Below are positions 42,790-52,592 of a DNA stretch of 64,000 nt, in pieces. Position 1 is the stretch's first letter. Each line of letters starts with the position of its first letter. Origin of the DNA: Algoriphagus aquimarinus (lineage in GTDB: Bacteria; Bacteroidota; Bacteroidia; Cytophagales; Cyclobacteriaceae); NCBI RefSeq assembly GCF_900112005.1, contig NZ_FOKK01000010.1, forward strand, positions 62,001 through 126,000, read 5' to 3'. Under the pieces are notes generated by a model. It was not told the origin of the DNA, did no database searches, and was given only the letters and a program-made list of their open reading frames with translations. The translations under genes and the position numbers were made by a program.

Positions 42790-44040
42790 ATGAATTTAAA
42801 AAGAGTTGTTGTAACTGGTATAGGTGCCCTCACACCAATAGGCAATACCGCAGAAGAATTCTGGAACGGTCTGTCTAATGGTGTGAGCGGTGCTGCGCCG
42901 ATTACCAAATTCGACGCTACACTTTTCAAAACACAATTTGCCTGCGAGGTCAAAAACCTCGATGTAGAGCAATTTATGGATAGAAAAGAAGCTCGGAAAA
43001 TGGATCCTTTCACTCAATATGCCATGATTTCTGCTGAAGAAGCCATGACAGATTCAGGATTGGATCTTGAAAAAATCGATAAATCAAGAGCCGGAGTAAT
43101 CTGGGGATCTGGAATTGGAGGATTAAAAACCTTTCAGGATGAAGTGACTGCCTTCTCTACAGGAGATGGTACTCCTCGCTTCAACCCATTCTTTATCCCA
43201 AAAATGATTGCTGATATCAGCGCTGGCTTTCTATCAATTAAATATGGTTTTCGCGGTCCAAACTTTGTAACAGTTTCTGCCTGTGCTTCAGGTACCAACG
43301 CCCTAATTGATGCATTCACTTACATTAGAATGGGTAAAGCTGATATTTTTATCAGTGGTGGTTCAGAAGCAGCAGTGACTGAAGCGGGTATTGGTGGATT
43401 TAATGCAATGAAAGCTCTTTCCCAACGTAATGAATCTCCTGAAACTGCCTCAAGGCCGTTTGATAAAGACAGGGATGGTTTTGTATTGGGAGAAGGTGCC
43501 GGAGCATTGATTCTAGAAGAATATGAGCACGCAAAAGCACGTGGCGCCAAAATCTATGCAGAACTTGTAGGTGGAGGAATGACTGCTGACGCGCACCATA
43601 TCACTGCCCCACACCCTGAAGGGTTAGGTGCTAGTAATGTTATGAAAATCACGTTGGAAGACGCAGGTTTGAATCCTGAAGACATTGACTATATCAATGT
43701 TCACGGAACATCTACACCTCTTGGAGATGTAGGTGAAATCAAGGCTATCCAACAAGTCTTTGGTGAGCATGCTTACAAGCTAAACATCAGCAGTACTAAG
43801 TCTATGACTGGTCACTTGCTGGGTGCTGCAGGAGCTATTGAAGCCATCGCTTGTATTTTCGCATTAAACAAAGGAATTGTGCCTCCTACTATCAATCACT
43901 TCGCCGATGATGAAGTGTTTGATCCAAGGCTGAATTTGACTTTCAACAAAGCGCAGAAGAGAGAAATGAAGTATGCGTTGAGTAATACGTTTGGATTTGG
44001 TGGACATAATTGTTCAGTAATTTTCAAAAAATATAATTAA
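42790..44040 (+). CDS. fabF: 3-oxoacyl-[acyl-carrier-protein] synthase II
   Basis: A 416-aa condensing enzyme for fatty-acid elongation. The nucleophile Cys is in TVSACASGTNALIDA, the two catalytic His in NVHGTSTPLGD and NTFGFGGHNCS, and Lys in SSTKSMTGHLLGAAG. It works with the acyl carrier protein encoded just upstream. The next gene (rnc) starts 8 nt downstream, so the cluster is likely one transcript. Confidence 0.97.
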   Translation: MNLKRVVVTGIGALTPIGNTAEEFWNGLSNGVSGAAPITKFDATLFKTQFACEVKNLDVEQFMDRKEARKMDPFTQYAMISAEEAMTDSGLDLEKIDKSRAGVIWGSGIGGLKTFQDEVTAFSTGDGTPRFNPFFIPKMIADISAGFLSIKYGFRGPNFVTVSACASGTNALIDAFTYIRMGKADIFISGGSEAAVTEAGIGGFNAMKALSQRNESPETASRPFDKDRDGFVLGEGAGALILEEYEHAKARGAKIYAELVGGGMTADAHHITAPHPEGLGASNVMKITLEDAGLNPEDIDYINVHGTSTPLGDVGEIKAIQQVFGEHAYKLNISSTKSMTGHLLGAAGAIEAIACIFALNKGIVPPTINHFADDEVFDPRLNLTFNKAQKREMKYALSNTFGFGGHNCSVIFKKYN

Positions 44041-44048
44041 TCTGAATT

Positions 44049-44789
44049 TTGAAATTATTTCAAAGACTCGGGTTTAACAATCTCTTCTTTAGTGAAAAAG
44101 ACAAAAGGCTTGCTACCTCCATCAAATTGATGATAGGGAGCAGGCCTTTTAATTTATCACTCTACAAGCTTGCCCTCACCCCTTCTAGTCTTGGTTCAGA
44201 AACCTCCCAAGGCTTCCGTATTTCCAATGAACGATTGGAATTCCTCGGAGATGCTATTTTGGGAGCGGTCATTGCCGAATTTCTATTCCAAAAATATCCA
44301 TATCGTGACGAAGGTTTTCTTACAGAAACCAGATCTAAACTCGTCAACAGAGAAACCCTCAACGATACCGGTATTAAAATCGGATTGAGAAAAGCATTGG
44401 ATATGGAGATCGGAGAGCGTAGTTTCACTGGCAACAAGTCTCTATATGGAGACATGCTAGAGGCTTTTCTTGGAGCCGTTTACCTGGACAAGGGATACCA
44501 TTTCACCAAGAAATTTATTACCCAAAGAATCCTTTTACATTTTGATGTAGAAGGCATGATCGCGACTACGACCAATTACAAAAGTAAGATCATCGAGTGG
44601 TCTCAGAAGGAAAATAAACAAGTAGAATATGTGGTCCTCAGTGTAAGCGGAAATCAAAGATTCAAGGAATTCAAGGTCGCTTTACAAGTAGAGGGAGATG
44701 AAATAGCACAGGGAAAAGGAAGCACGAAAAAGAAAGCTGAGCAAGAAGCCTCCAAAAATGCCTGTGAAATACTATCTATTGCCACCTAG
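44049..44789 (+). CDS. rnc: Ribonuclease III
   Basis: A 246-aa double-strand RNA endonuclease. The signature is NERLEFLGDAILGAV (about residues 61-75), with the second acidic pair in YGDMLEAFLGAVYLDKG, and a C-terminal double-stranded RNA-binding domain (SKIIEWSQKENKQVEYVV, GKGSTKKKAEQEASKNA). The start is TTG at 44049, supported by the conserved N-terminal stretch FQRLGFNNLFFSEKD; the first ATG would remove 27 residues. The family's usual LTHSS is LTPSS here. Confidence 0.95.
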   Translation: MKLFQRLGFNNLFFSEKDKRLATSIKLMIGSRPFNLSLYKLALTPSSLGSETSQGFRISNERLEFLGDAILGAVIAEFLFQKYPYRDEGFLTETRSKLVNRETLNDTGIKIGLRKALDMEIGERSFTGNKSLYGDMLEAFLGAVYLDKGYHFTKKFITQRILLHFDVEGMIATTTNYKSKIIEWSQKENKQVEYVVLSVSGNQRFKEFKVALQVEGDEIAQGKGSTKKKAEQEASKNACEILSIAT

Positions 44790-44820
44790 CTAAGTAATTT
44801 TAGGATCAATTAATCCATCC

Positions 44821-46659
44821 ATGTCTTCAATAAAAATCGCGGGAGCAACCGTCAATCAAACACCGCTAGACTGGTCAGGCAATCTGAACAGAATCACGTG
44901 TGCTATTGAAGAAGCAAAAAAACAAGGTGCTGAAATCCTGTGCCTGCCTGAATTGGCAATCACAGGATACGGATCTGAAGATTTATTTTTAAGCTACTGG
45001 TTCCCAAAGAAAGCTCTTGCTCAGCTCGAGCTCCTACTACCTCACTGCGAGGGAATCACCGTCGCGGTAGGTCTACCAATAAGAATCCAAGACAAAGTTT
45101 ACAATTGTGTAGCAGTCATTGAAAATGCAGTCGTCAAAGGATTTGTAGCCAAGCAATTCATGGCAATTGACGGAGTTCATTACGAATTCCGATGGTTCAC
45201 ACCTTGGAAGGCTAATGAAGTCGTTGAAATAGAATTTCAGGATCAGATGGTGCCTCTTGGTGATCTGACTTTCCAACATAAAGAAATTCACTACGGATTC
45301 GAAATCTGCGAAGATGCGTGGAGAGGAAAGCTTAGACCTGGATATAGATTGTGTGATCGCAAAGTCGATTTGATTTTCAATCCTAGCGCAAGTCATTTTG
45401 CCATGGGTAAGACTGCTCTTCGTAAGGAATTAATTGAGGAAAGTTCCGCCACCTTTGATTGTTACTATTGCTATGCAAATTTGCTGGGTAATGAGGCAGG
45501 TAGAATGATCTTCGATGGGGAAATCTTACTTGCCAAATCAGGAAAATTACTTTCGCGTAATAAGCTACTTTCCTTTGAGGACTTTCAGGTAAAAAGCTTT
45601 TACCTAGAACCAAAAACGCAAGACATCGCTTTCATTAATTCAAAAAATGAGGAGTTTGTCCAAGCTTCATCCCTAGCGCTTTTTGATTACATGAGAAAAA
45701 GCCGAAGTACGGGTTTTGTACTTTCACTTTCTGGTGGCGCAGATTCTTCTTCTATTGCAATCTTGGTTGCCGAGATGGTGAAGCGGGGGATAGGAGAATT
45801 GGGCTTGGAAGGATTTTGCAAAAAGGCTGGAATTAAAAACCTCCCTACTTCGCAGCACCCAGAAAAGGAACTGATGAAGCAAATCCTTACCACCGCTTAT
45901 CAAGGAACCAAAAACTCCTCTGATGACACTTTTTCCAGCGCAGAAACTTTGGCTGAAAGCATAGGAGCTACATTCTATCACTGGGAGATCGACGAGGAAG
46001 TAAAATCCTATACCGCAAAAATAGAAAAAGCCATCGGCAGGAAATTGACTTGGGAGCAGGATGATATCACCTTGCAGAACATCCAAGCGAGGACCCGCTC
46101 TCCTATCATCTGGATGCTGGCAAATATTAACAATGCCTTGCTTCTCTCCACCTCCAATCGAAGTGAAGGTGATGTGGGCTATGCGACCATGGATGGCGAT
46201 ACTTCGGGAAGTATTTCTCCCATAGCCGCTGTGGACAAATTCTTTATCCTCAATTGGCTAAGTTGGGCAGAGAAAAATCTAGATCGTCCAGGACTGGCCA
46301 AAGTAAACTCCCTGCAACCAACTGCCGAGCTTCGCCCGTTGGAAAGAACTCAGACAGACGAAAAAGACCTGATGCCTTATGCGGTAATCGTAGAAATAGA
46401 AAAACTTGCTATACGTGACAGACGTTCACCCATGGATGTTTACCTCATCCTTTCAGAGGAACTGAAATTGGAACCTGACACTTTGAAAGATTATATCAAA
46501 AAATTCTTCCGACTTTGGTCACGTAATCAATGGAAAAGAGAAAGACTTGCTCCTTCTTTTCACTTGGATGAATTCAATGTGGACCCAAAAACTTGGTACA
46601 GATTCCCGATTTTGTCGGGAGGATTTGCGGAAGAACTTGCACAACTAGAACAACTTTAA
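44821..46659 (+). CDS. nadE: Glutamine-dependent NAD synthetase
   Basis: A 612-aa two-domain enzyme. The N-terminal nitrilase-type glutaminase carries Glu in LPELAITGYGSED, Lys in GFVAKQFMAIDG and Cys in FEICEDAWRG. The C-terminal synthetase has the P-loop LSLSGGADSSSIA and STSNRSEGDVGYATMDGDTS. It makes NAD from deamido-NAD, ATP and glutamine in the cytoplasm. Length is in the normal range of the two-domain form, and it lies between rnc and lgt on the same strand. Confidence 0.95.
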   Translation: MSSIKIAGATVNQTPLDWSGNLNRITCAIEEAKKQGAEILCLPELAITGYGSEDLFLSYWFPKKALAQLELLLPHCEGITVAVGLPIRIQDKVYNCVAVIENAVVKGFVAKQFMAIDGVHYEFRWFTPWKANEVVEIEFQDQMVPLGDLTFQHKEIHYGFEICEDAWRGKLRPGYRLCDRKVDLIFNPSASHFAMGKTALRKELIEESSATFDCYYCYANLLGNEAGRMIFDGEILLAKSGKLLSRNKLLSFEDFQVKSFYLEPKTQDIAFINSKNEEFVQASSLALFDYMRKSRSTGFVLSLSGGADSSSIAILVAEMVKRGIGELGLEGFCKKAGIKNLPTSQHPEKELMKQILTTAYQGTKNSSDDTFSSAETLAESIGATFYHWEIDEEVKSYTAKIEKAIGRKLTWEQDDITLQNIQARTRSPIIWMLANINNALLLSTSNRSEGDVGYATMDGDTSGSISPIAAVDKFFILNWLSWAEKNLDRPGLAKVNSLQPTAELRPLERTQTDEKDLMPYAVIVEIEKLAIRDRRSPMDVYLILSEELKLEPDTLKDYIKKFFRLWSRNQWKRERLAPSFHLDEFNVDPKTWYRFPILSGGFAEELAQLEQL

Positions 46660-46669
46660 AACATCAACT

Positions 46670-47773
46670 ATGCTTGAATTAATCATGAACTACTTCGTTT
46701 GGGACCCTAGCCCTTCAGTAATTCACGGCTGGGAAAGACCACCTTGGTATAGTATTCTTTTTGCCGCTGGCTTTGTGATTTCACAACAATTCATGGTGCA
46801 TTTTTTCAAAAAAGAAGGACAAAATCCAGAGTTGGTAGACAAACTAACCATCTACATGGTGGTAGCTACCATAGTCGGAGCTAGACTAGGACACGTCCTT
46901 TTCTATGAGCCTGCCAAATATTTAAGCAATCCTATAGAGATCTTGAAAGTCTGGGAAGGTGGACTTGCCAGTCACGGAGCGGCTATTGCAATTTTAATTG
47001 CGCTCTGGATGTATGCCAAAAGAACGCCAGGACAAAGTTACCTATGGGTTGTTGACAGAATTGTGATCGTGACGGCTATGACCGGTGCATTGATCCGATT
47101 TGGTAATCTGATGAATTCGGAAATTGGCGGGAAGGACACAAACTCTGATTATGGAATAGTTTACGCTTGGGATACGGAAGAATTACTTTCTACACTGAAG
47201 GTGCCGATTGAGTCTATCGACCCATATAAGCCTGATGACCGCCAAAATGAATTAGTTGGAAATGGTATAGTCCCTTTAAATATTGACCTAGAGATTAACA
47301 AAGGATCCTATACTTTGGAAGAATTAGAAAGCACTCTGAGACGTGACATCAAGTATGCTTTAACACAGTTCAACTCTAGCCAAGATTACTTAGCAGAACC
47401 GGTAGAAAGTCCTTTGGATATGTCCGTTGCTGATAAGGGAGACCACTATTTAGTAACAGTCCGAACCTTCGGTAGAACAAAGCATCCGACACAGATCTAC
47501 GAGTCACTCTCCTATTTCGTGATTTTCCTTGTGCTTTTCGGGCTTTGGAACAAATACAAAGACCGTTTGCCAGATGGACTTCTCCTTGGCATATTCCTCA
47601 TCTCCGTATTTGGTATGCGATTCGTCTGGGAGTTCTTCAAAGAAAGCCAGGTGGATTTCGAAGATGGTATGGCCTTCAATATGGGACAAATACTTAGTGT
47701 TCCTCTTGTAATCGCCGGAGTGGTATTGGTGGCTAGAGCAATGAAAAATGGTGTGAAGCCTATCAAAAACTAA
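46670..47773 (+). CDS. lgt: Prolipoprotein diacylglyceryl transferase
   Basis: A 367-aa inner-membrane enzyme transferring diacylglycerol to the lipobox Cys of exported lipoproteins. Family marks: [44 protein letters not shown] and [14 protein letters not shown]. It has about seven membrane segments. A hydrophilic insertion of roughly 100 residues (about 155-265) between NSEIGG and the HPTQIYE motif makes it longer than the 260-290 aa typical elsewhere; I recall similar inserts in Bacteroidota. Its last 4 nt overlap the convergent yidD gene. Confidence 0.95.
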   Translation: MLELIMNYFVWDPSPSVIHGWERPPWYSILFAAGFVISQQFMVHFFKKEGQNPELVDKLTIYMVVATIVGARLGHVLFYEPAKYLSNPIEILKVWEGGLASHGAAIAILIALWMYAKRTPGQSYLWVVDRIVIVTAMTGALIRFGNLMNSEIGGKDTNSDYGIVYAWDTEELLSTLKVPIESIDPYKPDDRQNELVGNGIVPLNIDLEINKGSYTLEELESTLRRDIKYALTQFNSSQDYLAEPVESPLDMSVADKGDHYLVTVRTFGRTKHPTQIYESLSYFVIFLVLFGLWNKYKDRLPDGLLLGIFLISVFGMRFVWEFFKESQVDFEDGMAFNMGQILSVPLVIAGVVLVARAMKNGVKPIKN

Positions 47774-47994
47774 GGTACTGGATCATGCCCGTGGCCTCCC
47801 CAAGGGTGGCAACGGGCAATTCGTTTCAGTCCCATCCAGCCTCCTGGCAAAACTCCATGCTTCATTATTGACTCCTTCATGTATTGGCTACAAGTAGGCG
47901 TAAACCTGCAGCTAGAAGGAAATAAGGGAGATATAGTGTATTGATAGACCAATACTGGAAATATAGCTATCTTTCGAAGTATGGATTTTGCCAT
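47770..47994 (-). CDS. yidD: YidD family membrane protein insertion factor
   Basis: The start is set at ATG 47994 ([13 protein letters not shown]), giving 74 aa; a TTG-started extension to 48069 would add 25 residues. The family core is complete: [20 protein letters not shown] followed by SQYMKESI and [20 protein letters not shown]. YidD is a small membrane-associated protein that assists YidC. Its 3' end overlaps lgt by 4 nt. It is divergent from the BamA-like gene. Confidence 0.93.
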   Translation of the reverse strand: MAKSILRKIAIFPVLVYQYTISPLFPSSCRFTPTCSQYMKESIMKHGVLPGGWMGLKRIARCHPWGGHGHDPVP

Positions 47995-48058
47995 GAATGT
48001 AAGTCCTAAGTGTAAGCGATTGCGTAAGTAACCAAATATTTTCAATCTGAATTCCCTC

Positions 48059-49519
48059 TTGATTATCAAGAATCAAAATATCCTTTATATCTCTTTCCTA
48101 ATCCTAGCTCTTTTCATTGAGCCATGGGGGAATACTTCCTTTGCTCAGGGCGATACGTCCTATGCTCCTGCTAGTAGAAATTCTCCAGATAGCGTTACAG
48201 TTAATAACATTTTCATCGTAGGAAATGTAAAAACAAAAAAAAGTGTAATTCTCAGAGAATTAGATTTTACTACCGATTTCTACTACGATTGGAATACTTT
48301 CCTCGAAATACTAATAGCTGACCAAAAGAAAATCTACAATCTTAGACTTTTCACGTCAGTCGAAATTACTCCATTAATTACTAGCGACAGGGAGGTAGAA
48401 ATCTTAATTACTGTAAAGGAACGCTGGTATATTCTTCCTCAAATCATCTTTCAGCTTGCAGACAGAAACTTCTCGGAGTGGTGGACAAATCAAAACAGAG
48501 ACTTCTCCAGAGTAAATTACGGTCTAAGACTTAGTCATAGCAACGTAGGTGGCAGAAATGAAAAACTCAAATTTGCAGGACAACTTGGCTTTACTAAAGC
48601 TATAGACTTGCAATACAGTAAGCCCTATATCGACAAAAACCAGAAACATGGCCTTGCAGCTCAGCTGACTTTCAAAGAAAATAAGACCATCCCCATCAAA
48701 TCTGAGTTCAATAAGCAAGTCTTCTACACCAACGAGAAAGAAGATATCATTAAGAAAAGCTTCGCTGCAGCCCTTCGCTATACCTATCGAAGAAGTTACT
48801 ACAACTATCACTTCCTAACCTTAGGGTATAGTGGTACACGCGTAGCTAATGAAGTGTTAATGGAAAATCCAGATTATTTCCAGCATGGTGGTGATAAATT
48901 AAGGTATTTGTATGCGACTTATACTTTTAGACATGATCGCAGAGACAATGTATCCTATGCTACTGATGGGGAATTACTCCAACTGTCTATCACAAAATAT
49001 GGTATAATCTACACTGAGGAACTTGATGAAGTGGAAGTAAACCTCACGGCTAACAAGTATTTTAAGTTTTCTGACAAATTCCACTTCAATACTGGATTAA
49101 CTGCTGATTGGTTTTTGAGCAAAAGTCAACCTTACACACTAGTTAGAGGAATAGGGTACAATCCAAACTTTATTCGTGGGTATGAATTGAATGTGGTCGA
49201 AGGACAGCAGCTTTATGTACACAAAAATAGTTTCCGTTGGAAATTCGTTGATTGGGAAATAGATATTTCCAATTTGGTGCAACTGGAGCAATTCAGCACT
49301 ATTCCTATCCGTCTGTACCTGAGTGCGAATTTCGATCACGGCTATGTAAAGGATAGAAACCACATTCCTGAAAATTCTCGTCTAGCGAATAAATATCTCA
49401 TGGGATATGGTACAGGAATAGATTTAGTTGGTTTCTACGATTCAGTGTTGCGTTTTGAATACTCATTGAATAATAGAAATGAAGGCAACTTCTTCTTTAA
49501 CTTTTCTACTCCTTTTTAA
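48059..49519 (+). CDS. Outer-membrane protein with POTRA-like domain and Omp85-type barrel
   Basis: A 486-aa exported protein starting at TTG 48059, since no ATG precedes the signal peptide ([15 protein letters not shown]...SFAQ). Residues about 45-125 look like one POTRA domain ([35 protein letters not shown]). The rest is a 16-strand-like barrel ending FNFSTPF with terminal Phe. This is a short relative of BamA/TamA, found in Bacteroidota with unclear cargo. The neighbouring genes also encode outer-membrane proteins. Confidence 0.85.
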   Translation: MIIKNQNILYISFLILALFIEPWGNTSFAQGDTSYAPASRNSPDSVTVNNIFIVGNVKTKKSVILRELDFTTDFYYDWNTFLEILIADQKKIYNLRLFTSVEITPLITSDREVEILITVKERWYILPQIIFQLADRNFSEWWTNQNRDFSRVNYGLRLSHSNVGGRNEKLKFAGQLGFTKAIDLQYSKPYIDKNQKHGLAAQLTFKENKTIPIKSEFNKQVFYTNEKEDIIKKSFAAALRYTYRRSYYNYHFLTLGYSGTRVANEVLMENPDYFQHGGDKLRYLYATYTFRHDRRDNVSYATDGELLQLSITKYGIIYTEELDEVEVNLTANKYFKFSDKFHFNTGLTADWFLSKSQPYTLVRGIGYNPNFIRGYELNVVEGQQLYVHKNSFRWKFVDWEIDISNLVQLEQFSTIPIRLYLSANFDHGYVKDRNHIPENSRLANKYLMGYGTGIDLVGFYDSVLRFEYSLNNRNEGNFFFNFSTPF

Positions 49520-49604
49520 GGGTTCCCTCATAAAAAAATAATTAAGCTCTTAGATTGATTATCAAGTTTTTAACTAAATTAGTTAAGGCTTTTTTCGATC
49601 TATT

Positions 49605-50426
49605 ATGAAGCACTTGATTTTTTCCTGCTTCCTGCTTTGTCTGAATTTTTCCGCAATAGGACAAACAGACCCGCTGACTCAAGTACACGGTGCTAGAAGT
49701 CAAAGCATGGGTAATCTACGCGTGCATGGCATGGACACTTGGAGCTATTTCAATAATCCTGGAGGACTGGCAAAACTAGAGTATTCAGCAATCTCGGCCG
49801 GATATGATAATCGATTTGGACTTAAAGAACTTAGTACTACTGCCTTTGTCGGAGCATGGAAAGTAAAAGCAGGAACTTTGGGCTTTGGAGTTTCCCGCTA
49901 TGGAGGAAAGTTATTCAACCAGCAAACCCTCGGACTAGCATTTGCAAATCAATTGGGTATTGTAAGCATTGGCGGAAAATTAGAATTATTTCAAACTCAA
50001 ATAGAAGGCTTCGGAACTGGTAACAGCCTTATTTTTAGTCTTGGAGGAATGGCGGAACTCAGTCCACAATTCACTATTGGCGCTAGTATTTCCAACCTAA
50101 ACAGAACTAAGATCTCTAAGGACTCCGACACAAGACTTCCAACCGGAGTAAGCTTGGGCCTCTTTTACCTTCCTATATCTCAACTCCAGTTCCATCTCGA
50201 AGTGGAAAAGGATATACAAATCAAACCTGTCGTGAAAGCTGGTCTAGAATATGGAATCAAAGACTGGATATTCCTTCGTACAGGCATCAATAGCAATCCA
50301 AGCAGGTTATTTTCTGGAGTAGGCTTGAAATCAAACCGCTGCAGTCTGGATTATGCATACGGGCAAAATCAGGCTTTGGGAAGTACAAATCATTTGAGTT
50401 TGGGATTTTCTTTTGTCGAAAAATGA
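49605..50426 (+). CDS. PorV/PorQ-like outer-membrane beta-barrel protein
   Basis: A 273-aa exported protein with a signal peptide (LIFSCFLLCLNFSAIGQ). The N-terminus GARSQSMGNLRVHGMDTWSY followed by FNNPGGLAKLEY is the sign of the FadL-like PorV/PorQ group, some of which serve the type IX secretion system. The rest is made of glycine-rich amphipathic strands ending LSLGFSFVEK. It overlaps the next gene by 4 nt (ATGA), so the two products probably act together at the outer membrane. Confidence 0.8.
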   Translation: MKHLIFSCFLLCLNFSAIGQTDPLTQVHGARSQSMGNLRVHGMDTWSYFNNPGGLAKLEYSAISAGYDNRFGLKELSTTAFVGAWKVKAGTLGFGVSRYGGKLFNQQTLGLAFANQLGIVSIGGKLELFQTQIEGFGTGNSLIFSLGGMAELSPQFTIGASISNLNRTKISKDSDTRLPTGVSLGLFYLPISQLQFHLEVEKDIQIKPVVKAGLEYGIKDWIFLRTGINSNPSRLFSGVGLKSNRCSLDYAYGQNQALGSTNHLSLGFSFVEK

Positions 50427-52525
50427 AAGCTATCACCCTCATAGCTATTCTGGTTTTTTGGATGAGCTATCATGCGCACTCACAACAGCCTCCACAAAAA
50501 GATATAGACTTAGAATCGTTTATGGAACGTCTTTTCCCTGTACAAGATGAGGATTTGGATTACGAATCTATTTACGAAGTGCTCCTCCAACTATATCTAA
50601 ACCCCATGGACATCAACCGCGCAAGTGCGGAAACTCTGGCTTCCAGCTACCTACTCGATCCTTTACAAATCAGTAGTTTGATCACCTATAGAACCAAGCA
50701 TGGGCCACTAATTTCTCTTTATGAGCTGCAAGCCGTTCCAGGTTTTGACCTCAAAACCATAGAGCAGATTCTTCCTTATTTAATTTTAGATGCTGGCACT
50801 TCAAATCAAACTCAATCCTTTTGGAAGCGAGTTGCAACTGAAGAACAAGCATATTTTATGCTTCGTCATCGTCGTACTTGGGAAACCCGCAAAGGGTTCA
50901 CACCTGCAGACACGAGTTCTACTGGAAAAGTATCAAGCAGGTATTTAGGTGATCCTAATGAATTATATCTCAGATTTCGAATACAACATGCACGGGATTT
51001 TAGTCTTGGCTTTACTTTAGACAAAGATCCTGGTGAGCAGTTCACCTGGGATGGGAAGACAGCTAGATATGGTTTCAACTTTTCCTCCTTTCACTTCACT
51101 AAGTATTATGTAGGGAAATGGAAAACCATTGCATTAGGAGATTTCCAAGCTCAATTTGGTCAAGGCTTAGTTTTTGGCGCTGGCTATTCTCTGGGAAAAG
51201 GAGCAGAAACAGTTCCAACAGTTAGAAGAAGTAGTATTGGGATTTTGCCTTATACAGCTGCATTAGAATTTGGGTTTTTTCGAGGTGCTGGTCTTACTTA
51301 TCAAAGCGGAAAATGGCAAAGCAGCTTGATAGCTTCCCATGCTCCACGAGATGGCCGAGCTTCTAGCAGTTTGGATACACTGAATACCGAGGATTTGACG
51401 ATCAATTCATTCAACCAAAGTGGGCTTCATCGTACTTCCAGTGAACTCAGTACTAAAAATCAATTTCGCGAATTAAATCTAGGAGGAAATGTCCAGTTTT
51501 CTCCAACTTCCGGAAAGCTGCAAGTTGGCACCAACTACCTCTTTACAAAATTTGATCATTCTTGGGTTAAGGAACCTACCCTTTACAATCAGTTTGACTT
51601 TGCAGGAAAGAGCAATAACACAGGCAGCATTTATCTGAACTACAATTGGAAAAACTTCTTTCTATTTGGTGAATCAGCAATTTCCCAATCTGCTGGAACA
51701 GGAAACGTAATAGGATTTGTATCAAGCTTAAGCAAGCAGGTAGATTTTTCGGCTCTATGGAGAAAATATGATAAAGATTTTCACAGTTTCTACGCCAACT
51801 CATTTTCAGAAAGCACAAAGCCAGCAAATGAACAAGGTCTATACTTGGGCATCCAAGTCAAGCCAATTCCCAAATGGAAGATCAATGCTTATTATGATTA
51901 TTTCAGGTTTCCATGGTTTAGATACAGAGTATATGCTCCATCCAAAGGCTATGAATGGCTAACCAGAATCAGCTTTCAGCCAAATAGAAACCTTATCGCA
52001 TTCTTTCAAATAAGGGAAGAGCAAAAGGGCAGGAATCTTTCGGATTCGGGAGAGCCATCGCTCCCCTATCAAATCAGACCATTAAATAAGGTAAATGGAT
52101 TACTCAGTCTGGAATATCACGTCAGTAAAACTTTCTTTTTTCGATCAAGGATTCTATTCAGTAGAGTCAATTATAATGATCAAAAATCGGCTGGCTTTAT
52201 GATTCTGCAGGATGCTCAGTACAGTTTCAGTAAGTTTAGGCTAACGGGGAGAATAGCATTATTCGATACTGACGACTACGACACAAGACTTTATGCTTTT
52301 GAAAACAATGTATTATGGACATTCTCCATCCCAGCTTTCTCGGGACAGGGAATGCGTTATTATCTACTTGGTCAATATCAAATAAACTCACAGATCACCA
52401 CCTATTTTCGCTTTTCAAGAACATCATACACAGACAGAGAAAGCATCAGTTCTGGGCTGCAGGAGATTGCTGGTTTCCACCAAAGTGAAACCACTTTACT
52501 CGTCCGATACATGCTTCATCGCTAA
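50423..52525 (+). CDS. Exported helix-hairpin-helix protein with barrel-like C-terminus
   Basis: A 700-aa protein with a signal peptide (residues 1-20). Residues about 60-121 hold a tandem helix-hairpin-helix of ComEA type (PMDINRASAETLASSYLLDP, then GPLISLYELQAVPGFDLKTI). From about residue 150 to the end it consists of alternating aromatic strands and ends TLLVRYMLHR, consistent with a large outer-membrane barrel. The HhH fold normally contacts DNA, so its presence in an exported protein is notable. Coupled to the PorV-like gene by an ATGA overlap. Confidence 0.78.
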   Translation: MKAITLIAILVFWMSYHAHSQQPPQKDIDLESFMERLFPVQDEDLDYESIYEVLLQLYLNPMDINRASAETLASSYLLDPLQISSLITYRTKHGPLISLYELQAVPGFDLKTIEQILPYLILDAGTSNQTQSFWKRVATEEQAYFMLRHRRTWETRKGFTPADTSSTGKVSSRYLGDPNELYLRFRIQHARDFSLGFTLDKDPGEQFTWDGKTARYGFNFSSFHFTKYYVGKWKTIALGDFQAQFGQGLVFGAGYSLGKGAETVPTVRRSSIGILPYTAALEFGFFRGAGLTYQSGKWQSSLIASHAPRDGRASSSLDTLNTEDLTINSFNQSGLHRTSSELSTKNQFRELNLGGNVQFSPTSGKLQVGTNYLFTKFDHSWVKEPTLYNQFDFAGKSNNTGSIYLNYNWKNFFLFGESAISQSAGTGNVIGFVSSLSKQVDFSALWRKYDKDFHSFYANSFSESTKPANEQGLYLGIQVKPIPKWKINAYYDYFRFPWFRYRVYAPSKGYEWLTRISFQPNRNLIAFFQIREEQKGRNLSDSGEPSLPYQIRPLNKVNGLLSLEYHVSKTFFFRSRILFSRVNYNDQKSAGFMILQDAQYSFSKFRLTGRIALFDTDDYDTRLYAFENNVLWTFSIPAFSGQGMRYYLLGQYQINSQITTYFRFSRTSYTDRESISSGLQEIAGFHQSETTLLVRYMLHR

Positions 52526-52592
52526 ATTTCCATCAATGGTATACACGAGAGACTGCTTTTTTGATAATTTGTACTCAAACACCACAGCCACT

